Shown in pieces: positions 46,999 through 55,080 of a stretch of DNA of 64,000 nt. The stretch's first letter is position 1. Each line of letters starts with the position of its first letter. The notes under the pieces are model-generated. The model ran no database searches and had not been told where the DNA came from. It saw only the letters and a list, made by a program, of their open reading frames with translations. The translations under genes and the position numbers were made by a program. Source of the DNA: Acidobacteriota bacterium (GTDB taxonomy: Bacteria > Acidobacteriota > Vicinamibacteria > Vicinamibacterales > 2-12-FULL-66-21); the NCBI GenBank assembly GCA_003222675.1, contig QHWT01000055.1:256564-320563 (forward strand), given 5' to 3'.

Positions 46999-47140
46999 TT
47001 GGTGATTTGGTGATTGTTTGACTTGATGATTTGGTGATTTTGCTTGCATGCGCTACCGCGCGTCGCGTCAAAGTCGCGAGCGGTAGCCAGCGCGAAGCTG
47101 AATCACCAATTCACTGAATCACCAATTCATCAAATCCTTG
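46999..47140. repeat. Inverted word repeat (TTGGTGAT / ATCACCAA) with a GC hairpin loop
   Basis: Left: four copies of TTGGTGATTT words. Right: ATCACCAATTCA words. Between them a GC-rich hairpin (GCGCTACCGC / GCGGTAGC at about 47050-47087). It sits between divergent glk and the MerR-TPR gene, so it holds both promoters or lies between them. Confidence 0.85.
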
Positions 47141-47174
47141 ACTTTCGCCGTGACGTGTCTCATCTTTGCGCGGA

Positions 47175-48035
47175 ATGGCATCGTCCATCTCCGAAGAGGC
47201 GTTGCGCCGGCAGTTCTACGGCGCGCGCGATATTCGAGGCCTTTATCCCCGGATCACGGAGAACCACCTCCGGTACCTGGAAAAGTGGGGAGTGATCAGG
47301 CCGGCTGCGCACACGTCCACCGAACGCTTCTACAGCTTCACCGACCTCACCACAATCAAGCAGCTGGCGTCCGAGCTCGAACGCGACGTGCCGTTGAAGA
47401 CCGCGCTGCGGGCACTCCTTGCCGAGCATCAAGGACAGCTGCGGCTCGATTTCCATGCCTCCGGCAGCAGTGCAGCGGCCAAGGTCGTGACGCTGACGGT
47501 GCGTTCGCCGAAGCGGGTCCCCGACCGCGCCGGCGTGCCGCTCGCGACGCTGCCCTCTACGTACGATGATCCACAGGCGACGCTCGCCGCGAAGTATTTC
47601 GTCGAGGGCTCACGTTTCGACGACGGCGACGAGAAGAAGAGGCACCACGCGGCGAACTCCTACCGAAAAGCGCTCGTGATCGACCCGAACCTTGTCCCCG
47701 CCATCGTCAACCTCGCCAACATCCACTACGCGCACGACGAGCTGATCGAAGCGCAGGCGCTCTACGAGCGCGCGATCAGTCTCGATCCGGACTGCTTCGA
47801 GGCGCACTTCAACGTGGGTAACATCCATCACGATCTCGGACGTTTCGACGATGCGCTGATGTGTTATCGGGATGCGGTGGCGCTCAATCCAGGCTACGCG
47901 GACGCGCATTTCTATCTCGCCGTCACGCTCGAGAAGACCGGGCACTCACCGGAAGCCAAACCGCACTGGAAGATGTACCAGGAGCTGGCACCTGACGGAG
48001 AATGGATAGAACTCGCCAGAGAATTTAGCGAATGA
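47175..48035 (+). CDS. MerR-like DNA-binding protein fused to TPR repeats
   Basis: A 286-residue protein. The N-terminus (residues 8-75) is a MerR-type winged helix (YGARDIRGLYPRITENHLRYLEKWGVIRPA ... FYSFTDLTTIKQLASELER). A linker of about 60 residues leads to three TPR motifs (HHAANSYRKALVIDPN, ALYERAISLDPDCFEAHFNVGNIHHDLGRFDDA, YRDAVALNPGYADAHFYLAV). It probably regulates transcription through protein contacts rather than a small ligand. The ATG at 47175 is chosen over a TTG three codons earlier. Confidence 0.85.
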   Translation: MASSISEEALRRQFYGARDIRGLYPRITENHLRYLEKWGVIRPAAHTSTERFYSFTDLTTIKQLASELERDVPLKTALRALLAEHQGQLRLDFHASGSSAAAKVVTLTVRSPKRVPDRAGVPLATLPSTYDDPQATLAAKYFVEGSRFDDGDEKKRHHAANSYRKALVIDPNLVPAIVNLANIHYAHDELIEAQALYERAISLDPDCFEAHFNVGNIHHDLGRFDDALMCYRDAVALNPGYADAHFYLAVTLEKTGHSPEAKPHWKMYQELAPDGEWIELAREFSE

Positions 48036-48039
48036 TGAT

Positions 48040-48059
48040 GCCGGGTCTGAAGACCCGGC
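48040..48059. repeat. Dispersed palindrome GCCGGGTCT-GA-AGACCCGGC
   Basis: Copy 3 of the element at 757 and 15568, placed 5 bases after the MerR-TPR stop. Degenerate relatives (TTTAGACCCGCC, GGTCTTTAGGCCC) follow to 48122. Confidence 0.8.
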
Positions 48060-48130
48060 CTACCGAGTGGGGACGGTGTTTAGACCCGCCGAAAGCTCTG
48101 TACCGCGGTCTTTAGGCCCGCCGACAAGCG

Positions 48131-48424
48131 TCAGTATGTGTATTCGTTCCGCTCGCGCTTTTTCGGCGTGCGGCGCAGCTTGTAGAAGCTGCACTCCGGG
48201 CACCACGAGTCCGCCTTGAATCCTTCCTTGCCTGCGAAGGGCAGCACGTCGCGGTGCGTGCAGAACTCGCCGTCCTCCGGCGTGGCGCGCCAGCGGCACG
48301 ACTGGAATTTCTCAACCGCCGCCGAGAGCGCGGGTACGTGCGCCGGGGCCGCGGCCGTAGGTTCCGGGGTTGGGACGCCGGCCGGAGCCGGTGGTGCGCC
48401 GAACGAATTCGTGTTGTCCATCAT
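48131..48424 (-). CDS. Small cysteine-rich (zinc-binding?) protein
   Basis: A 97-residue protein: a Pro/Ala-rich disordered N-terminus (about 1-35), then SCRWRATPEDGEFCTHRDV and WCPECSFYKLRR. Four cysteines and a histidine in C-x11-C-x-H ... C-x2-C spacing suggest one metal site. Its ATG overlaps the DEAD-box helicase stop (ATGA), so it is coupled to helicase and infA and may act in RNA metabolism. I do not recognise a named family. Confidence 0.7.
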   Translation of the reverse strand: MMDNTNSFGAPPAPAGVPTPEPTAAAPAHVPALSAAVEKFQSCRWRATPEDGEFCTHRDVLPFAGKEGFKADSWCPECSFYKLRRTPKKRERNEYTY

Positions 48425-49683
48425 CCCTGCAATTCAGGCCCGAAGGATCGCTGCAGCGCTTCGAGCGCGCGCAGCTCCTCGGGAGCGACCAGCGTCAAGG
48501 CGGTCCCCGTCGCTGCCGCGCGGCCGGTCCGTCCGACGCGGTGCACGTACATCTCACGCGACGAGGGCACTTCGAAATTCACGACGTGCGTGATGCCATC
48601 GATGTCGAGCCCACGCGCGGCCACATCGGTCGCGACGAGCACGTGAAAGCGGCCGCTGCGGAATCCTTCCACCGCCTGCGTCCGCTGCTGCTGCGTGCGA
48701 TCGGCGTGCAGCGCCGCCGCGCACAGGCCGAGGCCTGCCAGTTTGCGCGCGAGCCGCTCCGCGCCGCTCTTCGTTCTAACGAACACGAGCACCGGGCCTT
48801 CGGTGCGGCGGAGGAACTTTGCGAGCCAGTCCGTCTTCTGGGAGGCTGGCACGGTCTCGACGGTGTGCGTGATGGATTTCGCCGGCCCGCCAGCGGATCC
48901 GATCTGCACGTACTTCGGCGTCGTGACGACCTCGGCTGCAAGCCGCATCACCTCGTCTGGCATCGTCGCCGAGAAGAGGAGCGTCTGGCGCTTTCCGACG
49001 GGTGGCAGCGTCTGCACGATGCGCCGCACGTCGGGCCAGAAGCCCATGTCCATCATGCGGTCCGCTTCGTCGAGGACGAGCGTCTCGACGCGGTGAAAAT
49101 TGACGGCGCCGTTGCGCTGGTGATCCATCAGCCGGCCGGGCGTCGCGACGACGATGTCGGCGCCGGCGCGAAGCGCGCGCTCCTGCGCGTCCATCCCGAC
49201 TCCACCGTAGACGGCGATGCTCGTGAGTTCCGTGTGATACGTGAAGCCCTGGACGTCGTCTTCGATCTGGACGCAGAGCTCGCGCGTCGGCGCCAGGATC
49301 AGCACGCGCGTGAAGCCGACGTCGGATGGGTTTGCCGCGCGCGCCTTCAGCAGGCGGTTGAGGATTGGCAGCAGGAACGCCGCCGTCTTACCCGTGCCAG
49401 TATCGGCGCAGCCGATCACATCGTCGCCGCCGAGCGCTATGGGAATGACCGCGCTCTGAATCGGCGTGGTGGATTCGAAGCCGCGCACGCGGATACCTTC
49501 GAGCAGCGCAGAATCGAGACCGAGCGAATCGAATCCGACCGGCGCGGGATCGTAGTCCGCCTGCGGGCGGTCGGTGCCCTGCGGGCGATGCGGCGCGTGC
49601 AGCCGGGGTGCGCTGCTCGAGCGGCGGGGTCCGCCGCTCCGGCGTCGACGAGGCCGCGAGGTTCGTGTTGTATGGGAATCCAA
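48421..49683 (-). CDS. DEAD-box RNA helicase (RhlE-like)
   Basis: A 420-residue helicase with a basic Arg/Ser-rich N-terminal tail (about 1-40). Motifs: Q motif GFESTTPIQSAVIP, I ADTGTGKT, Ia APTRELC, II DEAD, III SAT, IV VLVFVRTKSGAERLA, V VATDVAARGLDI and VI HRVGRTGRA. It unwinds short RNA duplexes in ribosome assembly or mRNA decay. It lies 5 bases after infA and overlaps the small zinc-protein gene, forming a three-gene translation-related operon. Confidence 0.95.
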   Translation of the reverse strand: MDSHTTRTSRPRRRRSGGPRRSSSAPRLHAPHRPQGTDRPQADYDPAPVGFDSLGLDSALLEGIRVRGFESTTPIQSAVIPIALGGDDVIGCADTGTGKTAAFLLPILNRLLKARAANPSDVGFTRVLILAPTRELCVQIEDDVQGFTYHTELTSIAVYGGVGMDAQERALRAGADIVVATPGRLMDHQRNGAVNFHRVETLVLDEADRMMDMGFWPDVRRIVQTLPPVGKRQTLLFSATMPDEVMRLAAEVVTTPKYVQIGSAGGPAKSITHTVETVPASQKTDWLAKFLRRTEGPVLVFVRTKSGAERLARKLAGLGLCAAALHADRTQQQRTQAVEGFRSGRFHVLVATDVAARGLDIDGITHVVNFEVPSSREMYVHRVGRTGRAAATGTALTLVAPEELRALEALQRSFGPELQG

Positions 49684-49688
49684 GAGTT

Positions 49689-49907
49689 TTAGCGAGCGCG
49701 GAAGGTGATGATGCCGCGGACGGGATCGTACGGCGAGACGCCGACGGTCACGCGATCACCGGGAACGACCTTGATCCTGAAGCGGCGCATCCGGCCGCTG
49801 AGCTGCGCGAGTACCTCGTGTCCCTGGTCGCACTGCACGCGATATAACCCGCCGCTATGAACCGCGACAACGGTACCCTGCACATCAATCAGATCATCCT
49901 TGCTCAA
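49689..49907 (-). CDS. infA: Translation initiation factor IF-1
   Basis: A 72-residue OB-fold protein (VQGTVVAVHSGGLYRVQCDQGHEVLAQLSGRMRRFRIKVVPGDRVTVGVSPYD). It binds the 30S A-site in initiation. The start is TTG at 49907 after AAAGGAT. The sequence is somewhat diverged from canonical IF-1 (LDG/Q-E-VLA), so it may be a second, non-housekeeping copy; the rest of the genome is not visible. Confidence 0.92.
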   Translation of the reverse strand: MSKDDLIDVQGTVVAVHSGGLYRVQCDQGHEVLAQLSGRMRRFRIKVVPGDRVTVGVSPYDPVRGIITFRAR

Positions 49908-50018
49908 TTGCTATCCTTTCGATCAAATATTGTGCCACGTTCACCGGCGCATTGCAAACCTATTGCCGCACACCAATAGAGCGGACACCCCCCTTTTTCT
50001 GCCAAGAAAGAGGACAGC

Positions 50019-52616
50019 TTAAAGCGCGCGGACGGCCGCTTCAACCTGGGCGGCCAGTGCCGCATAGCCGTGTCCCGTCAGTGATATAGGGGCGCCAAAG
50101 GCACAGCGCGCGCGTCCAATCCTCGGAAACTGCGCTGTCTGATGCAGGATGCGATCGAGGCCCTCGAGTCGGACCGGCACCACTGGTACCTCGAGCCGCG
50201 ACGCCATCATCCCGATGCCGGCACGGAAGTGGTTGATCTCGCCTGACTCGGTCCTCTTCCCCTCCGGAAAGATCAGGATCGAGTAGCCCGCGCCGAGCAG
50301 ATCGCCCACGTACCGCAGCGTGTCCCGCGTGCCCGTCTCGCGCTGCGGCAGCGGAAAGGCGTTGAAGAAGAACGCCGCGAGGTAATAGTTCAGGCTATTG
50401 GTGAACCACGCCAGGCGGCCGAACTGCTCCGGATAGAAGTGCGCCTTGAAGAATTCCTTGGCCATCGCGGGGGCGACGCGGTAACGCCAGCGCGGAGGCA
50501 GCGAGTCCAGGATCACCGGCGTGTCGAAGTGACTCTGGTGGTTCGCCGCGAAAATGACGGGGCCGTCGATGCTCTCGAGGTGCTCGAGCCCCTCGACCCT
50601 CACGCGCGCGAAGATTCTTCCGGCCGGAAGAATCCACGTCGGCAGGCTCGCGCGACGGATAGCGCGCACCGGAAGCGACCGATTCCACGACGGAAAGTGG
50701 AATGTCGCTTCCTGGGGTCTGACCCCAGTCGTGGTGGCGCCCGGGGTCTGACCCCAGTCGGATGGTTGGACGGTGGCTTCGAGATCCACAACGCTCTTCG
50801 CTGCCGCGAACGACGTCTCGTCGACGGTGACCTGGAACGCTTCTTCCAGCGCCATCATCAGCTCGACGCGCTCGAGCGAGCTCAATCCGAGCTCGTCGAT
50901 CGTGGTCGACGGGTCAATCGTGCGGCCTGGCGCAAACCGCGCGAGAATTGACGCGACGTCGCGTCCGCCGCTCGCGCCACGGTGATTCGGAGGTTCCGCG
51001 TGCTGGCCGCTGATCCACTGCCGGAGCTCGCGACGTTTCAGTTTCTTCGTACCTTCCGTGCGCGGTAGTGGACCGTTCGTCCATACAGCGACCGCCCGCA
51101 CCTTCTGGTGATCGCCAAGGGTGGCGTTGGCTGTCCGCACGATCGCATCGGCATCGGCTTCCGGTTCGAGTACCAGCACCGCCTGCACCCGTTCCGCCGC
51201 GCTGCCCACGACCGGCGCGCCCACCACCGCCGACTCGCGAACGCCCGGTTGCGCGTTCAGCGCGCGCTCGACATCTTCCGGAAAGACGTTCAGCCCTTCC
51301 GGCGTGACGATCATTTCCTTCTTGCGGCCGCGGATGTGAAGTTGTCCCTGCGCATCGAACTCGCCGATGTCTCCTGTATGAAACCAGCCGTCGCGGAATG
51401 CCGTGCGCGTTTCCTCGGGCGCGTTGAAATACCCGCGCGTCACGTTTTCTCCACGCACGAGGATCTCTCCATCGTCGGCAATCTTCACGTCGACGCCGCC
51501 GATCGGCTTTCCCACGGCGCCGCGCGCGGCGCGCAGCGGATGATTCAACGTGACGATCGGCGCGGTCTCGGTCAGCCCGTAACCCTGGACGACGACGAAG
51601 CCGAGCCGTCCCCAGAACGTTTCGACCCCGGGATCGAGCGGCGCGGCGCCGACGACCATCGACCAGAACTTGAATCCGAACATCCTGTGCACGCGACGGT
51701 AGCGCCACCACCGCCGCATCCAGTGCATGTCAGCCGGGGGCGGCTCCGCCGCTCCGGGAACCACGCGAACCACGTAGTCGCGAAGCACCTCGAGGATTTT
51801 TGGGACGCACACGAGCACCGACACGCGCCGCTGGCGGATCTGGCGGATGATGTCTTCCGGTGCGTAGCTGCGTGTGAAGACGACGAGGCCCGGCAGCATC
51901 GGCGGCACGAACGTCGCCATCGTCTGCCCGAACATATGACTGAGCGGCAGCAGGTTCAGGAATCGGATCGGGCTGAACAAGCGGATGTACTTCCGGTACT
52001 TCGCCACTTCGCCTTCGATCGGGACGATGTTCGCGAGAATGTTGCGGTGCGTGAGAATAACCCCCTTCGGGTCCGCGGTCGCGCCGGATGTGAAGATGAT
52101 CTCGGCGGTCGTGTCGGGGCCGAGGTCCGAGATTCGAGGTGCGAGGCCCGAACGCTCCGTCGTTGTGGCTTCCGCCTTTCCTTCATCACGTGTGGCTTCC
52201 GCCTTTAGGCGGAAGACTTCGCCCAGCCGCCATACCTTTCGGTCGGAGCCCAGCGCGTCGACGTCGACGACATCACCGACGAGAATCGCTCTGGCGTCGA
52301 CGATCGCCGCGACAGTGCGGAGGAAGTCGGGCGACGCACGGTAATCGACCGGGACGAGGACCACGCCCTCGAGCAACGCGCCCCACAACGCCGCGATCCA
52401 TTCGGGCCGGTTCTCGCTCCAGATCGCCACATGCTGGCCGCTTGCGATCTGCTGGTCGCGCAATCGATCGGCGAACTGCTGCGTGGCGCGGACGAGATCC
52501 GCGTAGGACCACGACCACGTGCGATATCCGTCGTCGTAGGCAAGAAAGTCGGCGCGCGCGGTTCGCGGATCGGACGTCACGTCCGCGAGAAAATCGATCA
52601 GCGTGCGCCTCGTCAT
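50019..52616 (-). CDS. Fused acyl-CoA/ACP ligase - acyl carrier - PlsC acyltransferase
   Basis: An 865-residue three-part enzyme. An AMP-forming ligase (about 1-530) has the P-loop TSGATADPKGVILTH, YGLTET and the GWFHTGDIGEFD hinge. An acyl-carrier domain (about 545-615) has its phosphopantetheine Ser in DELGLSSLERVELM. A lysophospholipid acyltransferase (about 655-860) has NHQSHFDTP and FPEGKRTESG. Acid activation, carriage and transfer to a lysolipid may occur on one chain; Aas has the domains in reverse order and no carrier. Two linkers carry repeat-derived peptides: FRLKAEATRDEGKAEATTTE and SDWGQTPGATTTGVRPQE. Confidence 0.92.
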   Translation of the reverse strand: MTRRTLIDFLADVTSDPRTARADFLAYDDGYRTWSWSYADLVRATQQFADRLRDQQIASGQHVAIWSENRPEWIAALWGALLEGVVLVPVDYRASPDFLRTVAAIVDARAILVGDVVDVDALGSDRKVWRLGEVFRLKAEATRDEGKAEATTTERSGLAPRISDLGPDTTAEIIFTSGATADPKGVILTHRNILANIVPIEGEVAKYRKYIRLFSPIRFLNLLPLSHMFGQTMATFVPPMLPGLVVFTRSYAPEDIIRQIRQRRVSVLVCVPKILEVLRDYVVRVVPGAAEPPPADMHWMRRWWRYRRVHRMFGFKFWSMVVGAAPLDPGVETFWGRLGFVVVQGYGLTETAPIVTLNHPLRAARGAVGKPIGGVDVKIADDGEILVRGENVTRGYFNAPEETRTAFRDGWFHTGDIGEFDAQGQLHIRGRKKEMIVTPEGLNVFPEDVERALNAQPGVRESAVVGAPVVGSAAERVQAVLVLEPEADADAIVRTANATLGDHQKVRAVAVWTNGPLPRTEGTKKLKRRELRQWISGQHAEPPNHRGASGGRDVASILARFAPGRTIDPSTTIDELGLSSLERVELMMALEEAFQVTVDETSFAAAKSVVDLEATVQPSDWGQTPGATTTGVRPQEATFHFPSWNRSLPVRAIRRASLPTWILPAGRIFARVRVEGLEHLESIDGPVIFAANHQSHFDTPVILDSLPPRWRYRVAPAMAKEFFKAHFYPEQFGRLAWFTNSLNYYLAAFFFNAFPLPQRETGTRDTLRYVGDLLGAGYSILIFPEGKRTESGEINHFRAGIGMMASRLEVPVVPVRLEGLDRILHQTAQFPRIGRARCAFGAPISLTGHGYAALAAQVEAAVRAL
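50712..50760. repeat. Two copies of the CTGGGGTC-T-GACCCCAG palindrome in the ligase-acyltransferase gene
   Basis: Copies at 50712-50728 and 50743-50758, 29 bases apart and in frame, encode the linker between the carrier and PlsC domains. This palindrome family is different from the one in the ligase domain of the same gene. Confidence 0.85.
52165..52215. repeat. Tandem TTCCGCCT/AGGCGGAA elements in the ligase domain
   Basis: A half copy (52165-52180) and a full palindrome (52192-52215) in direct orientation, in frame. On the coding strand they read FRLKAEATRDEGKAEATT between the N-terminal subdomain and the P-loop. Confidence 0.85.
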
Positions 52617-52641
52617 CAGCCTGAATTATCATGGAAAACGT

Positions 52642-54009
52642 ATGGCTCTCCCGCCGGTTTTTGCGGCCAGCGCGCTGTACGACAACCTGCTGCAGGCCGC
52701 GCTCCGGCAGTTCTTCGATCGGGCGACGTTCGAGACCGAGCCGATCCCGTCGCTCTCGTCTGACGGCCGTCTCGCTATCGAGCCGACCGGCGATCCATCC
52801 GTGCTGTCGGTGCGATGGTTCGGCACGCGCCACGTGCTGCACGTGCCGGCGTCGCGGCCGTTCACGTCGCACGAAGTACGCCTGGCGCGCGCGATCGGCG
52901 CGGTGCTCGCCGCGCGCTATCGCGCGATCTTCGATCCCAAGCAGATGCTCGAACGCGGCGATCTGTTCCGCGGCGCGATCGAGGACCGCTACATCGCGGC
53001 GTTTCTCGACGAGGGCTCCTATATCCAATCCACGGAACAGAAGCGGGCGGACCTGGTCGCCGGCGTGATTGAAGTCCTGCGCGTCGCGGCGCTCTCGAGC
53101 TATGAGAACCGCGCGATCTCGTCGGGCGTACTGCTGCTCGACGGCCAGGTCGATCCCGTGCGTACGGCGCGATCGGAGGATCCGCAGGCGTACCGCTACA
53201 CGCAGGCGCTCACGGGCGTGAAGAGCTTTTTTCGCGTCTGCGACGGCATCCAGACGCAGTTTCTCGTCAACGGGGACGGCCTCGTCCTCGACATTGTCGA
53301 TCTCACGCGCTGGAGCCGCGAGAGCGGCGCGGCTGCGCGCACGGGGGTCACGTGCCCGGCGGTCTATCGCGCGCATGCGCTGGCGACCTCCGGCAACCGC
53401 AACATCTGCGTCGTCCTCAGCCCGAATCACGAGATCAAGGTGTTCGCCGAAGGCGTGCAGATGTTCAGCTTCAGCAATGCGCGATGGCACCTGCTGGATC
53501 TCCAGGCGAAGCATCAGCTGTGGACAGCGGTCGTCGGCAATCCAGCGCTCGCCGAACGTGTGCTGCAGACCGCGCTCGATCTTTCCGATGCGCGACAGGG
53601 GGCGCTCTTCGTCGTGCTGCGTCATCCCGCGGTGTCATTGCCGCTGCTCGTCGCGCCAGGCGATCAGCTCGACTCGTCGCTTGCCGCGCCGTCACCGGGC
53701 GTCGCGCCGAGCCGCACGCAGCTGATGTACATGCTGCGAGGGAGGACCGCGGTGACCATCGATCCGGCAGTGCTGGCGGGCCTTGCCCGGATCGACGGAG
53801 CGACCGTCATGGACCCGTCGGGACGGATCCTCGCAATTGGCGCAATTCTCCTTCATCCGGAGCCGCTTGAACCGCATTCGACGCTCGCGGTAGAAGGGGC
53901 ACGGACCACCGCCGCGATTGCCGCGGGGCGCTACGGCGCCGTCCTGAAGGTGAGTGAGGACGGGCTGATCACTTTCTACGACCGCCAGGAACGGATTTGG
54001 GATATTTAG
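52642..54009 (+). CDS. Diadenylate-cyclase-like (DisA_N/DAC) domain protein with a large N-terminal sensor region
   Basis: A 455-residue soluble protein. The C-terminal about 100 residues resemble a DAC domain: IDGATVMDPSGRILAIGAILL (the DGA motif), EGARTTAAIAAGRYGAVLKVSEDGLITFYDR. In active c-di-AMP synthases the second motif is G-[TA]-R-H-R; here it is GARTT, so the catalytic RHR is changed. The N-terminal part (about 1-330) is a distinct alpha/beta region that may match the DACNV-type sensor seen beside DAC domains. It may bind nucleotides or be a variant cyclase. ATG chosen after TATCAT and GGAA. Confidence 0.72.
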   Translation: MALPPVFAASALYDNLLQAALRQFFDRATFETEPIPSLSSDGRLAIEPTGDPSVLSVRWFGTRHVLHVPASRPFTSHEVRLARAIGAVLAARYRAIFDPKQMLERGDLFRGAIEDRYIAAFLDEGSYIQSTEQKRADLVAGVIEVLRVAALSSYENRAISSGVLLLDGQVDPVRTARSEDPQAYRYTQALTGVKSFFRVCDGIQTQFLVNGDGLVLDIVDLTRWSRESGAAARTGVTCPAVYRAHALATSGNRNICVVLSPNHEIKVFAEGVQMFSFSNARWHLLDLQAKHQLWTAVVGNPALAERVLQTALDLSDARQGALFVVLRHPAVSLPLLVAPGDQLDSSLAAPSPGVAPSRTQLMYMLRGRTAVTIDPAVLAGLARIDGATVMDPSGRILAIGAILLHPEPLEPHSTLAVEGARTTAAIAAGRYGAVLKVSEDGLITFYDRQERIWDI

Positions 54010-54125
54010 AGGTTCACGGTTCACGGTTCACGGTTCACGGTTCACGGTTCACGGTTCACGGTTCATGGTTCACGGTTCATGGTTCACGGTTCATGGTTCA
54101 TGGTTCATGGTTCACGGTTCGTGGT
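54010..54125. repeat. GGTTCAC heptamer array, direct only
   Basis: About fifteen tandem copies of GGTTCAC with GGTTCAT variants, almost perfect at the 5' side and drifting to the 3' side. Unlike other islands there is no reverse-complement arm. It begins one base after the stop of the DAC-like gene and ends 17 bases before the next ATG. Confidence 0.92.
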
Positions 54126-54142
54126 CACGGTAGAGGAGAAAC

Positions 54143-55057
54143 ATGCGCATCTTCCTGACTGGTGGAACCGGTTACGTGGGATCGGCCGTGCTCGATGCGC
54201 TGGTGCGCGGCGGGCACAGCGTCGACGCGCTCGTGCGCAACAGCCAGGCAGCGGGCATCGTGCAGGCACGCGGGGCGGCGCCGGTGCTCGGCGATCTGCT
54301 CGATCCGGCGACCTGGCGTGACGCCGCGGCGGCAGCGGACGGCACGATCCACGCCGCGGCCGAATACGGTCCGCGCGCGCGCCAGGTGGATGAATCGGCT
54401 GTGCATGTGCTCGAGTCGTTGCCGCGCAAAGACGGGCGCTTCATCGTTTACACCTCCGGCATATGGGTGCTCGGTGCGGCCCCTTCGGCCGTTGACGAGC
54501 GGGCCCCGCTGAATCCGGCGGAGCTCGTCTCGTGGCGTCCCGTGCACGAACAGCGCGTGCTCGACGCCGCGTCCGCGGGCGGGCGAACGATCGTGATTCG
54601 TCCTGGCATCGTATATGGCGGCGCGCGAGGCATCGTCGCCGATATTTTCAAGGACGTTGCGAACGGGCTCGTCCGCGTTGTCGGCAGTGGCGACAATCAC
54701 TGGCCGCTGATTTACGACCGCGACCTTGGAGAACTGTATCTCCGCGTCGTAAACACTCCGGCCGCGTCAGGCGTCTACCACGCCAACGACGAGGGGGACG
54801 AGACGGTCAACGATCTGGTCGACGCAATCGGCGGGCACGCGCAGATCCGCCCGAGCGTCCGACACGTGCCGCTGGCGGAGGCACGGCAGAAGATGGGCCC
54901 GTATGCCGATGCGCTCGCGCTCGATCAAATCGTCCGCAGCCCTCGCGCGCGGGGCCTTGGCTGGGCGCCCACGCTGCACTCGGTTGGCGGCAACGCCGTG
55001 CGACTTTTCGACGAGTGGCGCCGCGGCCGCGAGGCAGCCCAGATGGTTGACCGCTGA
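54143..55057 (+). CDS. NAD-dependent epimerase/dehydratase (extended SDR)
   Basis: A 304-residue Rossmann protein. GGTGYVG at residues 7-13 binds the dinucleotide; YTSGIWVLG and RPGIVYGG follow the family pattern. The usual Y-x-x-x-K is not obvious (HEQRVLDAA near the expected site), as in atypical SDR-a5-type proteins, so catalysis is uncertain. A strong GAGGAG site precedes the ATG. The following secreted hydrolase gene starts 23 bases later and is probably co-transcribed. Confidence 0.88.
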   Translation: MRIFLTGGTGYVGSAVLDALVRGGHSVDALVRNSQAAGIVQARGAAPVLGDLLDPATWRDAAAAADGTIHAAAEYGPRARQVDESAVHVLESLPRKDGRFIVYTSGIWVLGAAPSAVDERAPLNPAELVSWRPVHEQRVLDAASAGGRTIVIRPGIVYGGARGIVADIFKDVANGLVRVVGSGDNHWPLIYDRDLGELYLRVVNTPAASGVYHANDEGDETVNDLVDAIGGHAQIRPSVRHVPLAEARQKMGPYADALALDQIVRSPRARGLGWAPTLHSVGGNAVRLFDEWRRGREAAQMVDR

Positions 55058-55080
55058 TAGTCGCGGGTTGGAGGAGGACA

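Noticed and set aside
54010..54125. Possible CRISPR array
   Set aside because: Units are 7 bases with no unique spacers, and no cas genes are present.
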